Assembly: GCF_005938745.2 (NCBI RefSeq)
Contig: NZ_VCBX02000001.1
Coordinates: forward strand, 372,001 to 436,000
Reading direction: 5' to 3'
Length of the DNA: 64,000 nucleotides
DNA from: Rhodococcus sp. KBS0724
GTDB lineage: Bacteria; Actinomycetota; Actinomycetes; Mycobacteriales; Mycobacteriaceae
Below the pieces are notes generated by a model. It did not search any database. It was not told the DNA's origin and worked only from the letters and a program-made list of their open reading frames with translations. This document shows, piece after piece, positions 26,908-35,086 of the stretch (position 1 is its first letter; every line of letters starts with the position of its first letter). Both the position numbers and the translations under genes were made by a program.

Positions 26908-27789
26908 CTACGCCGTGAGCTTCACACCGCGCAGGACGACGATGCCCTTGGGATTGACGGGTGCGGCGTCGTAGCGGCAGACAACGCGGATGGCCTGCTG
27001 GTCGTAGTCACCGAAAGTCTGGTCCAGCAGGGTGACCGTGGGGGCCATGTCGCGGGCGACGGTGATCATCGACATGTCAGCGAGAACGATGGACGATTCG
27101 TTGGTGCCGGTGCCACCGTTGACGGGGATGCGGTTGGTGACAACGACCTGATGCCCGAGCAGCTGGTACGCGCCGGACTGGGTGATGTCGGGCTGGACGA
27201 TGTAGCGGCCCGCGGTGTCCTTGATCTTGCGGATTGCCACAAAGTCTCGGGAGTGCATAAACCAGCGCAGGCGAGTCGGGTCGATTTCGACACCGAGCGC
27301 CAACCCTTCGGCGTCGTGCAGATCGTCGAGGACGGGCACACCAACTGCGGCCATTTCCTGAGTGCCGGTGTAGTTCAGCATCCCCTTCGGCTGGGTTCCA
27401 CCCGCGCCGGTGCCGGCGATGAAGGTGTCGTCGATCTTGCCGGCGACGTCGGTGATCATGCGCTGCTGGATTGCGCCGATGGTCTCGGTGATCGATTGAC
27501 GGGCAAGCTCGTTGGAGTAGCGGTGCAGGGACTTGATGGACTCGATCTTCGGATCGAGTAGCAGCACCTCGGAGAAGGTGGGTTCCACCTCGTCGATGAG
27601 TTCGTTCTCGCCGTGCCAGGACGGGGAAGTCGAGCCGGTGTACGTCGGGATTCGGACGGGGCCGTGGGCGTCGATGATTGTGGGTCCGGATGCGAGGAAC
27701 ACCGAAGCCTTCTGCAAGGGAACGGTGACGATGTTGGTGATCTGCTCGGCGGAGAGGACAGATCCAGCGCCGGAAGTGGAGAGTGCCAT
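26908..27789 (-). CDS. HK97-fold phage major capsid protein
   Basis: At 293 aa this is a plausible mature-size capsid subunit without an N-terminal delta or protease domain. Typical HK97-family segments are visible: RIPTYTGSTSPSWHGENELI, the spine-helix region ARQSITETIGAIQQRM (near 93), DDTFIAGTGAGGTQPKGML (near 120) and the C-terminal DQQAIRVVCRYDAAPVNPKGIVVLRG. No prohead protease gene is adjacent, unlike most HK97 modules. This single capsid gene with terL and terS is the strongest evidence that the element builds its own heads. Confidence 0.85.
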   Translation of the reverse strand: MALSTSGAGSVLSAEQITNIVTVPLQKASVFLASGPTIIDAHGPVRIPTYTGSTSPSWHGENELIDEVEPTFSEVLLLDPKIESIKSLHRYSNELARQSITETIGAIQQRMITDVAGKIDDTFIAGTGAGGTQPKGMLNYTGTQEMAAVGVPVLDDLHDAEGLALGVEIDPTRLRWFMHSRDFVAIRKIKDTAGRYIVQPDITQSGAYQLLGHQVVVTNRIPVNGGTGTNESSIVLADMSMITVARDMAPTVTLLDQTFGDYDQQAIRVVCRYDAAPVNPKGIVVLRGVKLTA

Positions 27790-28021
27790 GGGAGGCTCCT
27801 GGGTAAGTCAGGGCCGGGATCGGATGCGAGTGCCCGGCAAGGGAATGGCGTTGTACGCCAAGGGAATTGACTGCGAGCGTCAAGCTCTAGCAGTCGTACG
27901 TTTGAGGTGCCGGACCTCGGGGGTGGTGGCGAGAAAGGTTCCCGATTGGAAACCTTGCCCGCTCATACACCGGGGGTGTGACATCTCGGCGCCAGGCCGA
28001 TCCGTCACAGTGACAATAGCA

Positions 28022-28060
28022 GATACCCCCACCAGGTATCTAGAACCGGGTGGGGGTATC
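28022..28060 (-). terminator. Hairpin between scaffold-like and capsid genes
   Basis: Perfect 12-bp stem GATACCCCCACC (28022-28033) and its complement (28049-28060), 15-nt loop, lie 13 nt after the scaffold-like gene on the minus strand. The 283-bp gap 27790-28072 otherwise holds no gene; the hairpin may attenuate read-through into the capsid gene or mark a separate capsid promoter. Confidence 0.6.
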
Positions 28061-28072
28061 CGAATCTGTTGT

Positions 28073-28534
28073 CTAGCTTGCGCCTTGCACCAGGCTCACG
28101 AAGTCGGCGGTACCGGCAGCGATCTGCGCGGCGGGGTCCGCGACTCGAGGGGTGTGGGTGCGTCCACCGGTGACCTCGACACCGGACTTACCTGCTGTGC
28201 GCGGCGCGGGGATACCGAGATGCGGGCGTTCGGAGATGAGGGTCTGCGCGGCCTCGGTGTACTTGCCGGGATCAGGCTTACCGTCGTCACCGAGCAGGGT
28301 GGTGGTGTCGACGTACCGGGCGAGGTCTTCAGGGTCCGCGAGGATTCCTGTCAGTCCGTCGAGGGCGGTCTTGGATGCGATTCCTGTCAGCTCGTCGCGG
28401 TAGGTGTCGCGTTCGGTCTGCGCGTCGGCGGCGGCCTTGCGGTTGGTGGCCGCTTCGGTGCGGAGGTCACCGATCATCTTCTGGGCCCACGAGGGCAGGG
28501 AGTCAACGGTTTCGGGTGCGAAGTTTTCAGACAT
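28073..28534 (-). CDS. Probable capsid scaffold protein
   Basis: This 153-aa acidic, helix-rich protein has a coiled-coil-like stretch MIGDLRTEAATNRKAAADAQTERDTYRDEL (residues about 20-49, charged heptads) and a flexible Gly/Pro/Thr-rich C-terminus. Genes of this size and character directly upstream of the major capsid gene usually encode scaffold proteins in actinophages. Identification rests on composition and position. Confidence 0.6.
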   Translation of the reverse strand: MSENFAPETVDSLPSWAQKMIGDLRTEAATNRKAAADAQTERDTYRDELTGIASKTALDGLTGILADPEDLARYVDTTTLLGDDGKPDPGKYTEAAQTLISERPHLGIPAPRTAGKSGVEVTGGRTHTPRVADPAAQIAAGTADFVSLVQGAS

Positions 28535-28715
28535 TCTGGTTCTCCTGTGCGCGGATGATGGACGATTTGCGGGCGAACTCGTCGAGCAGTGAGTTCAAGA
28601 GTGTGAGCTGTTCGGGTTCGAATTTCACTGCGATGTTGGCGAGTGACTTCAGTCGGCGGCGCGTCTGGACGCGTGCCAAACCGAGCAGATCGCCGGTGCG
28701 GATTTCGTTGGTCAT
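28527..28715 (-). CDS. 62-aa element protein, unknown
   Basis: This small basic-to-neutral helical protein carries the segment VQTRRRLKSLANIAVKFEPEQLTLLNSLLDEF. Its end overlaps the scaffold-like gene by 8 nt and its start overlaps the upstream small gene by 4 nt, so it is part of a translationally coupled series. No family recognised. Confidence 0.6.
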   Translation of the reverse strand: MTNEIRTGDLLGLARVQTRRRLKSLANIAVKFEPEQLTLLNSLLDEFARKSSIIRAQENQNV

Positions 28716-28897
28716 GAGTTGTTCTCCTCGATGAGTTTGAATGCTGTGGCAGCGAATGCGATGGCGGAGAATAGGACTCCGGTTCGTTCGGCGTCGGACA
28801 TTGACGTCAACACGGTGTGGATTTCTTCGAACTCCTCGTCTGTGGCGAGAGCGATGAGGTTGAGTGTCGAAGAGATGGACTCAATATGTGGGGTCAT
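28712..28897 (-). CDS. 61-aa element protein, unknown
   Basis: This acidic small protein (LIALATDEEFEEIHTVLTSMSD then a hydrophobic AIAFAATAFKLIEENN) overlaps the next gene by ATGA and overlaps the upstream 174-aa gene by 4 nt. The hydrophobic C-terminal half might be amphipathic rather than membrane-spanning. No family recognised. Confidence 0.6.
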   Translation of the reverse strand: MTPHIESISSTLNLIALATDEEFEEIHTVLTSMSDAERTGVLFSAIAFAATAFKLIEENNS

Positions 28898-29418
28898 GCT
28901 GACTCCTGGGGAATTCCGAGATGGACAGGGACTCGAAACCTAAGCGCGAGCGCATCCTTGAGCTGTTCGATATCTGCGCCGACGCCAGGTAGCCACAACT
29001 CCCGTATGCGGGCGTACTGGACCCTGAGTTCGGGTACGTCGGTGTTGTGCGGGAGGCGGTCGATAACCTTCCCAGACACTCGGATGGTTCCAACAACAAC
29101 AAGTGGTCGCGTGTTGAAGTGGAAACGGTCGACAGTCCTTTTCTCAGCGAATGAACACAGCAGGGCATACCGGGTCATCACGTCAGACAATTCAGGTATC
29201 GCACCGATGCCACACGCGCAGTTCTCAAATGGCGCTTCGTGATGGCGATTCCATTGCAGGTGTGGATTGGCATTGATGGCGCACTCGGCATGCTTACTGG
29301 CCTTCGACCAACGAGCAATCGGCATATCCTTCACTGCCTTCGAGCGCATCGGAGAGAACAGCTCGTCACTGTGGCCGGGATATGCGTGCCACAGCCTCCA
29401 CGCCAACTGCCGAGTCAT
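28894..29418 (-). CDS. 174-aa actinobacterial/actinophage protein with C-x-CG motif
   Basis: It contains HHEAPFENCACGIGAI (residues about 58-73) and a later VVVGTIRVSGKVIDRL block. This layout, a His-containing C-x-CGIxA motif followed by a G-x-V-x-x-G-x-V strand, recurs in unnamed proteins of actinobacteria and their phages; the function is unknown, and metal binding by the Cys/His cluster is conceivable. It starts 4 nt inside the end of the ATPase gene. Confidence 0.6.
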   Translation of the reverse strand: MTRQLAWRLWHAYPGHSDELFSPMRSKAVKDMPIARWSKASKHAECAINANPHLQWNRHHEAPFENCACGIGAIPELSDVMTRYALLCSFAEKRTVDRFHFNTRPLVVVGTIRVSGKVIDRLPHNTDVPELRVQYARIRELWLPGVGADIEQLKDALALRFRVPVHLGIPQESA

Positions 29419-30563
29419 GCGATTTCCTCACTGTCTGCGAACAGAGAAGTGTCTGAAGTGTGTGAAGCGTCTGAAACTGAAGGTTCTCCCTGGTCGGCAT
29501 GACCTGCTGATTCATACCGTTCAGACACTTCAGACGGTTCAGACACAGGTGAGTAAGTGCCGCGTCGAGGTTTGTTGATGTGACCGGCCTCGTGAAGGCG
29601 ACGAAGGTAAGTGCCGGCATCGTTGTTGTTGATATCGGTGAACTCGGCTTCGACATCCTTCGCTGTGGTCTCCGGGCGCGAGGACACGAACCGAAGAATC
29701 TCCATGGACCTGTCAGCGAGTGCCGTTTTCTGCTGCCTGTTCTCAACGGTGGCAGCCGCATCCGTCAGATCCATACCGTCGAGTGACCACCGACCATCAG
29801 AGGTTGTGAGGGCGTACTCGTTCTCGGGCACGTCACGACCTGTCACAGCAAGCACCGCATCGTCGGACTTACGCTTGCGCGCCAACACAAGAATGAAGTC
29901 AGCAGATCCGGCGATGCCCTGCGTGCCCGACACCGCATCAACGAAGTCCGACGACTCCGCTTTGCGTGTGTGGTGCACCACCAACAGGCTCGAACCCGAC
30001 ACCGCGTCAACGAGGTCTTTGAGCTTCGTTCCGATCGCATAGTCGGCGGTGTACGCATCTTCCCCAGCGCGCTTGGGGGGCTTCACCTTCCCGAGCGTGT
30101 CCAGGATGATCAACGGTGCCTTGGATGCATGACGATCCAAGAACTCGGAGATCATCGCCACAACAGCGAGCGGTTGAGCCTTGACGATGACGTGCAGATC
30201 CTTCGGGATCGGCACACCCTCACCGAGGATCTGCCGGAACCTGCCCTGCAAGCGTCGATGCCCATCCTCCAAAGCCATGTATAGCACCGGACGCCGTGAC
30301 ACCGATATCTTCCCGAGCGCGAGACCACCTGTGGCGCAGGCGAGACCGATACCCGCAACGAACCACGACTTACCGGCCTTCGGTGGCGCAACGATCAACC
30401 CGAAGCCCTCCGGGACGATGCCCTGCACGCTCCACTGCAATGGTGGGAAGTGTTGCGCGTCAAGCCAAGCACCGTCCACCATCCCATCGAGAACATGCGG
30501 TTCAGGCTCTGTATGCCGTTGACTGATTTCGATCACCTCCGCGGGTGAGTTGATAACTCTCAT
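29415..30563 (-). CDS. RepA-like AAA ATPase (AAA_25, RecA-fold)
   Basis: This 382-aa protein has Walker A VAPPKAGKSWFVAGIG (near residue 64), an ALEDGHRRLQGRF block, Walker B LIILDTLGKVKPP (near 133) and VVHHTRKAESSDFVDAVSGTQGIAGSAD (near 178), typical of RepA/KaiC-like hexameric helicases that replicate plasmids and small phage elements. The C-terminal half has a winged-helix-like stretch and a Ser/Glu-rich tail. The start at 30563 overlaps the upstream 94-aa gene by 4 nt. It is the best candidate for element replication after excision. Confidence 0.8.
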   Translation of the reverse strand: MRVINSPAEVIEISQRHTEPEPHVLDGMVDGAWLDAQHFPPLQWSVQGIVPEGFGLIVAPPKAGKSWFVAGIGLACATGGLALGKISVSRRPVLYMALEDGHRRLQGRFRQILGEGVPIPKDLHVIVKAQPLAVVAMISEFLDRHASKAPLIILDTLGKVKPPKRAGEDAYTADYAIGTKLKDLVDAVSGSSLLVVHHTRKAESSDFVDAVSGTQGIAGSADFILVLARKRKSDDAVLAVTGRDVPENEYALTTSDGRWSLDGMDLTDAAATVENRQQKTALADRSMEILRFVSSRPETTAKDVEAEFTDINNNDAGTYLRRLHEAGHINKPRRGTYSPVSEPSEVSERYESAGHADQGEPSVSDASHTSDTSLFADSEEIA

Positions 30564-30844
30564 ATGTTGATGCCTCCGCACCTGTTGATTCGTTCGGCGA
30601 GACGGGCATCAGCGCCGCCACGTCTCCACAGGGCGCGCCCTGCTTCTGCGTTGAAACCGAGTCCCGGGCCACCGGTCGCGGCGAACAGATGCTCGGCGAC
30701 GACCTTCACCAGCTCGGGATCGGTACTTACACTTCTGTTTTCGTGGCATGTGCAAGTCCATGTATCGACGCACCCGCAAGTGAGTCGTTCCATTCGGTGG
30801 CACGTTGCGCGTCGGCGGCGCAGCTCGGTGACTATGGTCATCAC
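30560..30844 (-). CDS. 94-aa Cys-rich element protein
   Basis: It begins MTIVTELRRRRATCHRMERLTC and contains the cluster CGCVDTWTCTCHE, giving five Cys and a His within about 22 residues, a possible zinc-binding knuckle. It is coupled to neighbours by 4-nt overlaps at both ends (GTG at 30844 or ATG at 30841). Function unknown; a DNA-binding or replication accessory role would fit its place before the ATPase. Confidence 0.6.
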   Translation of the reverse strand: MMTIVTELRRRRATCHRMERLTCGCVDTWTCTCHENRSVSTDPELVKVVAEHLFAATGGPGLGFNAEAGRALWRRGGADARLAERINRCGGINI

Positions 30845-31254
30845 GCCACCTCTGCCCGTCGCGCCATCTCGCGCACAACCTCTTGCAGCTGGTCGATGAG
30901 AAGATGCACATCGTCTACCGACGCGCCACCTTCGGACGCTGCGAGGCGAGTGGCAGCCATGACAACCGCCGTGCCGAATGCCAACGCATCGGAGGCGGTC
31001 AGATGCTCCTCACCCAAGTTGACGACCACGCTTGCTTCGCCGACAGTCAGGTCTTCTGCGGTTGCCTCGTCGTACCGGAACAAGCTCACGGCACCTACGG
31101 GTGTTTCGTAGAAACGCTCGAACGGACGGAGTGCCGTGCCTGCCCATTCCGTCTCGAACTCGCGATGAGGGCCGTTGTACCAAGCCGGTGGATTCGTGTT
31201 GCCGAACTGCTCATTTGCGCGGTTGATGATGGTTTCGGTTACGCTAACGTTCAT
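30841..31254 (-). CDS. 137-aa element protein, unknown
   Basis: The start at 31254 (MNVSVTETIINRANEQF) is chosen because AGGAGC lies 7 nt upstream; longer frames to 31449 run into the region before the excisionase stop. It is an acidic, mixed alpha/beta protein with an Ala-rich helix SDALAFGTAVVMAATRLAA. It is the first gene of the coupled early series that ends with the scaffold-like gene. No family recognised. Confidence 0.6.
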   Translation of the reverse strand: MNVSVTETIINRANEQFGNTNPPAWYNGPHREFETEWAGTALRPFERFYETPVGAVSLFRYDEATAEDLTVGEASVVVNLGEEHLTASDALAFGTAVVMAATRLAASEGGASVDDVHLLIDQLQEVVREMARRAEVA

Positions 31255-31330
31255 TGGATCTGCTCCTGTGAGGGGGATGGATTCTGTGAAGCCCTTGGTC
31301 GATAGGCGTGGCGACGCCTGACCTGGGGCT

Positions 31331-31537
31331 TTACTCATTTGCGCCGAAGAGCGCGAGGAACGGCAGGCGGGGGATGAGAACTCGCCGCCCAAGCTGCACT
31401 GACGGAATCGTGCCGTTCTTAATGCTGGCCGTGACTGTGCGTGGATCAATCCCGAGTGCTGAAGCGACTGCTGTACGAGTGATCGCTACATCGTCGGACT
31501 CCCGCAAGTCCTTGATGGTGACGGTGGCTTCTGCCAT
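31331..31537 (-). CDS. Excisionase-like helix-turn-helix protein
   Basis: This 68-aa protein has one helix-turn-helix of the MerR/excisionase kind: AITRTAVASALGIDPRTVTASIKNGTIPSVQLGRRVLIPR. Such small proteins direct excision or act as early regulators in actinobacterial elements. ATG at 31535-31537 is preceded by AAGG. It is divergent from the XRE repressor, with a palindromic operator 27-45 nt upstream of its start. Confidence 0.7.
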   Translation of the reverse strand: MAEATVTIKDLRESDDVAITRTAVASALGIDPRTVTASIKNGTIPSVQLGRRVLIPRLPFLALFGANE

Positions 31538-31563
31538 GGTGGCAACCTTCCCGAATGGATGAA

Positions 31564-31582
31564 ACTTTCGATTATCGAAAGT
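31564..31582. promoter_or_regulatory. Perfect palindromic operator O1 of the element
   Basis: ACTTTCGATTATCGAAAGT is a perfect 9-1-9 inverted repeat in the divergent region between the excisionase-like and XRE genes. A related imperfect copy lies at 31631-31647. The pair fits binding by the XRE repressor dimer. Confidence 0.7.
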
Positions 31583-31604
31583 CGAACATCCCTGAAGGTA
31601 CACG

Positions 31605-31640
31605 TTGCGCCATTACCATGCAAGAAGTAACCTTCGATTT
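31605..31640 (+). promoter_or_regulatory. Candidate leaderless promoter for the XRE repressor
   Basis: TTGCGC (31605-31610), 17-nt spacer, TAACCT (31628-31633), then 7 nt to the ATG at 31641; no ribosome-binding site. Operator O2 overlaps the -10 and start codon. Confidence 0.55.
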
Positions 31641-31647
31641 ATGAAGG
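31631..31647. promoter_or_regulatory. Operator O2 overlapping the repressor start codon
   Basis: CCTTCGATTTATGAAGG is an imperfect inverted repeat with the same half-site (CTTCGAT-like) as O1 at 31564-31582. It covers the start codon of the XRE gene, the geometry expected for autorepression. Confidence 0.6.
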
Positions 31648-32045
31648 AAGCGAATGATGACTCAGCCCCAGGAACCTACGGAGACCGAGATCCAGGCGGA
31701 GGGCCCTGGATCGAGAAGCATCAACTGAGGGAGTGGTTCTATCCCGAAGCCAGTGCGATGTTCGCGGACACTCTGAGGTTCAAGCGGCAAATGATCGGAA
31801 TCACGCAGGCTGAACTTGCGGAACGGATGACCGCCGCGGGTATCCCCTTCTATGACTCGACTGTCGCGAAGATCGAGAAGCGTCAGCGGCGAGTTCACCT
31901 TGACGAAGCGCAACTGATTGCGCGCATCCTGGGGGTGGACATTGCGTATATGACCGGGACTGATTACCCCGAAGATGTTCGTGAGTGGCTTAACGAGCAG
32001 CATCGACAGCAACTGAACGTCAGGAGATCCAGTGGCAAGGCGTAG
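31641..32045 (+). CDS. XRE-family repressor (probable immunity regulator)
   Basis: This 134-aa protein has a central helix-turn-helix: FKRQMIGITQAELAERMTAAGIPFYDSTVAKIEKRQRRV (residues about 50-88), of the Cro/CI-like XRE type, with an N-terminal about 45-residue extension and a short C-terminus, too small for a CI-type cleavage domain. ATG 31641 is used; it appears leaderless. The gene overlaps the integrase by 14 nt, so repressor and integrase are cotranscribed, as in other elements where lysogenic control and integration are linked. Confidence 0.8.
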   Translation: MKEANDDSAPGTYGDRDPGGGPWIEKHQLREWFYPEASAMFADTLRFKRQMIGITQAELAERMTAAGIPFYDSTVAKIEKRQRRVHLDEAQLIARILGVDIAYMTGTDYPEDVREWLNEQHRQQLNVRRSSGKA

Positions 32046-33249
32046 CCGGCGAGCAGGCAAAGGCAGCATCACCAGCTACAAAACGAACGCCGGCGTCCGA
32101 TGGCGCTACCAAATATGGGTACCCATCGACCCTGAACGTCCCGACGACGGCGAACGGCAAACCGGCAAAGCAGGATTCGCAACAGCCGAAGATGCCGACA
32201 ACGCACTTACTGACGCCAAAAATCAGCTCAAAAACCAGATCAAATTCGTTCGCACCGCACCCACAGTCGCAACCTTCATCGACCAATGGATCGCAGGCCT
32301 CCAGCTCGAAGCATCCACCATCGCCGGATACAAGCGCATCGCCAACAACCACATCAAACCTGAACTCGGGAAACTGCCACTCGACAAGCTCACAGCTACC
32401 CGACTCGCAGCCCACTACAAGCACCTACTCCACAGCGGACGCAAAGACGGCAAGAACAAAGGGAAGCCCCTATCGGCCAACTCCGTCAACAAAGTGCACG
32501 TCTGCCTCGGAGCCATGCTCGACGCCGCCAAAGACGACGGATACATCGCAGTCAACCCGGCCCGCAAACGAGGCGTAGTCAAAGCCCCCACCGGCCGCCA
32601 AATCAAAGCTCAGGCCCCAGAACAGTCCACCTGGACAGCCGGGCAACTGACAACGTTCCTGGCATGGAACAGGGACATCCTCGACGATGAACTGTTTCCC
32701 CTGTGGCAGACGGTGGCAATGACCGGGGTCCGACGATCCGAAGCACTCGCGTTGCAGTGGGCAGACCTGGACCTCACCAACTCCCGGCTCAGCATCCGCC
32801 GCGCATTGGACACCACCGCACGAGACACAGTGAAGCTCACCAAGACGGGCGGTGCACGAGTGATCGACCTGGACGACGAGACGATCGCAGCTCTCAAAGC
32901 GTGGCGGGTGCAGCGTGGTGGCGTGTCCCTTCAGCTCACAGGTGCGCGCAGCTTCGTGTTTGGGAACCTCGACGGTGGCACTCGTAGTCCGAACGAGATC
33001 TCACGGCGTTTCCGGTTGCGGGTGGTGAAGGCTCAGGCAGCGTTGGGGGAGGATGCCATGCCGGCTATGACACTGAAGGGCTTGCGCCACACCCATGCGA
33101 CCCTGCTCCTGGAGGCTGGTGTGCATCCCAAGGTGGTGCAGGAGCGTCTGGGGCACTCGACCATCACCACGACGATGAACGTGTACAGCCATGTGACGCC
33201 AACGATGCAGCGTGCAGCCGTGGACACCCTGAGTCGGATTCTGGGGTAG
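32032..33249 (+). CDS. int: Tyrosine-recombinase integrase
   Basis: This 405-aa integrase has a basic N-terminal arm-binding region (residues 1-65), a core-binding domain TVATFIDQWIAGL.. (about 76-165) and a catalytic domain. Catalytic residues: Arg in MTGVRRSEAL (near 232), beta-hairpin Lys in LTKTGGARVIDL (near 268), Arg of box II in LKGLRHTHATLLL (near 345), His in LGHSTITTT and the nucleophile Tyr in MNVYSHV (near 385). The box II His of HxxR is Lys here. The last third of the gene has visibly different codon use from the rest. It ends 81 nt from the tRNA-Ser att site. Confidence 0.92.
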   Translation: MARRSRRAGKGSITSYKTNAGVRWRYQIWVPIDPERPDDGERQTGKAGFATAEDADNALTDAKNQLKNQIKFVRTAPTVATFIDQWIAGLQLEASTIAGYKRIANNHIKPELGKLPLDKLTATRLAAHYKHLLHSGRKDGKNKGKPLSANSVNKVHVCLGAMLDAAKDDGYIAVNPARKRGVVKAPTGRQIKAQAPEQSTWTAGQLTTFLAWNRDILDDELFPLWQTVAMTGVRRSEALALQWADLDLTNSRLSIRRALDTTARDTVKLTKTGGARVIDLDDETIAALKAWRVQRGGVSLQLTGARSFVFGNLDGGTRSPNEISRRFRLRVVKAQAALGEDAMPAMTLKGLRHTHATLLLEAGVHPKVVQERLGHSTITTTMNVYSHVTPTMQRAAVDTLSRILG

Positions 33250-33250
33250 C

Positions 33251-33271
33251 TATTGCATATCTCGTTGCATG
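33251..33271. promoter_or_regulatory. Right arm-type integrase sites
   Basis: TATTGCAT (33251-33258), 6 nt, TTGCATG (33265-33271), same spacing and orientation as 24474-24494 at the other end. It lies between the integrase stop and the right att core. Confidence 0.65.
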
Positions 33272-33283
33272 AGGGCAAAAAAG

Positions 33284-33323
33284 AACCCCCTGTGAACCGC
33301 TTCTCAGCAGTTCACAGGGGGTT
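33284..33323. terminator. Element-borne bidirectional terminator serving int and tRNA-Ser
   Basis: A perfect 14-bp stem (AACCCCCTGTGAAC at 33284-33297, complement at 33310-33323) is flanked by A-rich and T-rich ends. It sits between integrase and the att copy, so it ends int from one side and replaces the displaced chromosomal terminator of tRNA-Ser from the other. Confidence 0.8.
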
Positions 33324-33329
33324 TCCCTT

Positions 33330-33359
33330 TGGCGGAGGATAGGGGATTTGAACCCCTGA
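33330..33359. repeat. Right attachment site inside intact tRNA-Ser
   Basis: This copy lies within the functional tRNA gene and includes its encoded CCA end, acceptor 3' strand and T arm. It differs from the left copy by one base at 33354 (C versus T). Confidence 0.92.
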
Positions 33360-33417
33360 GGGCGTTAACCCAACCCGCGTTCCAGGCGAGCGCCATAGGC
33401 CACTAGGCGAATCCTCC
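33330..33417 (-). tRNA. tRNA-Ser (anticodon GGA)
   Basis: The reverse complement folds as acceptor GGAGGAT/ATCCTCC, D arm, anticodon stem with loop CTGGAAC (anticodon GGA, reading UCC and UCU), a long variable arm typical of serine tRNAs, T arm AGGGG-TTCAAAT-CCCCT, discriminator G and an encoded CCA (33332-33330). The -10-like TATGCT (complement of 33425-33430) lies 7 nt upstream. The gene is intact because the element supplies an identical 3' end. Confidence 0.95.
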
Positions 33418-33543
33418 GTGGAGAAGCATACCGAAGAGAAGACCCGAAGCGTTAAACGGGTGTCTGATCTGCGGTTATGTGGCGGAAATCGGTCTGCTGG
33501 CCGAAACGCGGCGGGTGGTGTCCCATGGTTCCGGAAGGCCGTC

Positions 33544-33556
33544 TACACTGTTCATT
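33544..33556 (+). promoter_or_regulatory. -10 element of the 4.5S RNA promoter
   Basis: TACACT at 33544-33549 ends 7 nt before the inferred RNA 5' end. No convincing -35 hexamer is seen. Confidence 0.5.
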
Positions 33557-34987
<1,431 letters not shown>

Positions 34988-35086
34988 ACCACCGGGCGGC
35001 GGCGTGCCCAGTCTGCGCCTGCGGTCGTCCTCTTGTAGCGTTCGATTCGCGAGTTGACGACATCGGCGCACATCCGGAGGTTGTAA

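Larger units (their letters stand above)
24331..33359. mobile_element. Integrative phage-satellite-like element in tRNA-Ser(GGA), phiRv2-like
   Basis: About 9.0 kb is bounded by a 30-nt direct repeat (29 of 30 identical) made of the tRNA-Ser 3' end. Contents from left to right: a 55-aa ORF, terL, terS, HK97-type major capsid gene, scaffold-like gene, several overlapping small genes, a RepA-like ATPase, an excisionase-like helix-turn-helix protein, a divergent XRE repressor and a tyrosine integrase beside the right end. No recognisable portal, prohead protease, tail, lysin or polymerase gene is present. Size, gene set and tRNA target resemble the phiRv1 and phiRv2 elements of M. tuberculosis (established comparison). 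The satellite lifestyle is inference. Confidence 0.88.
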
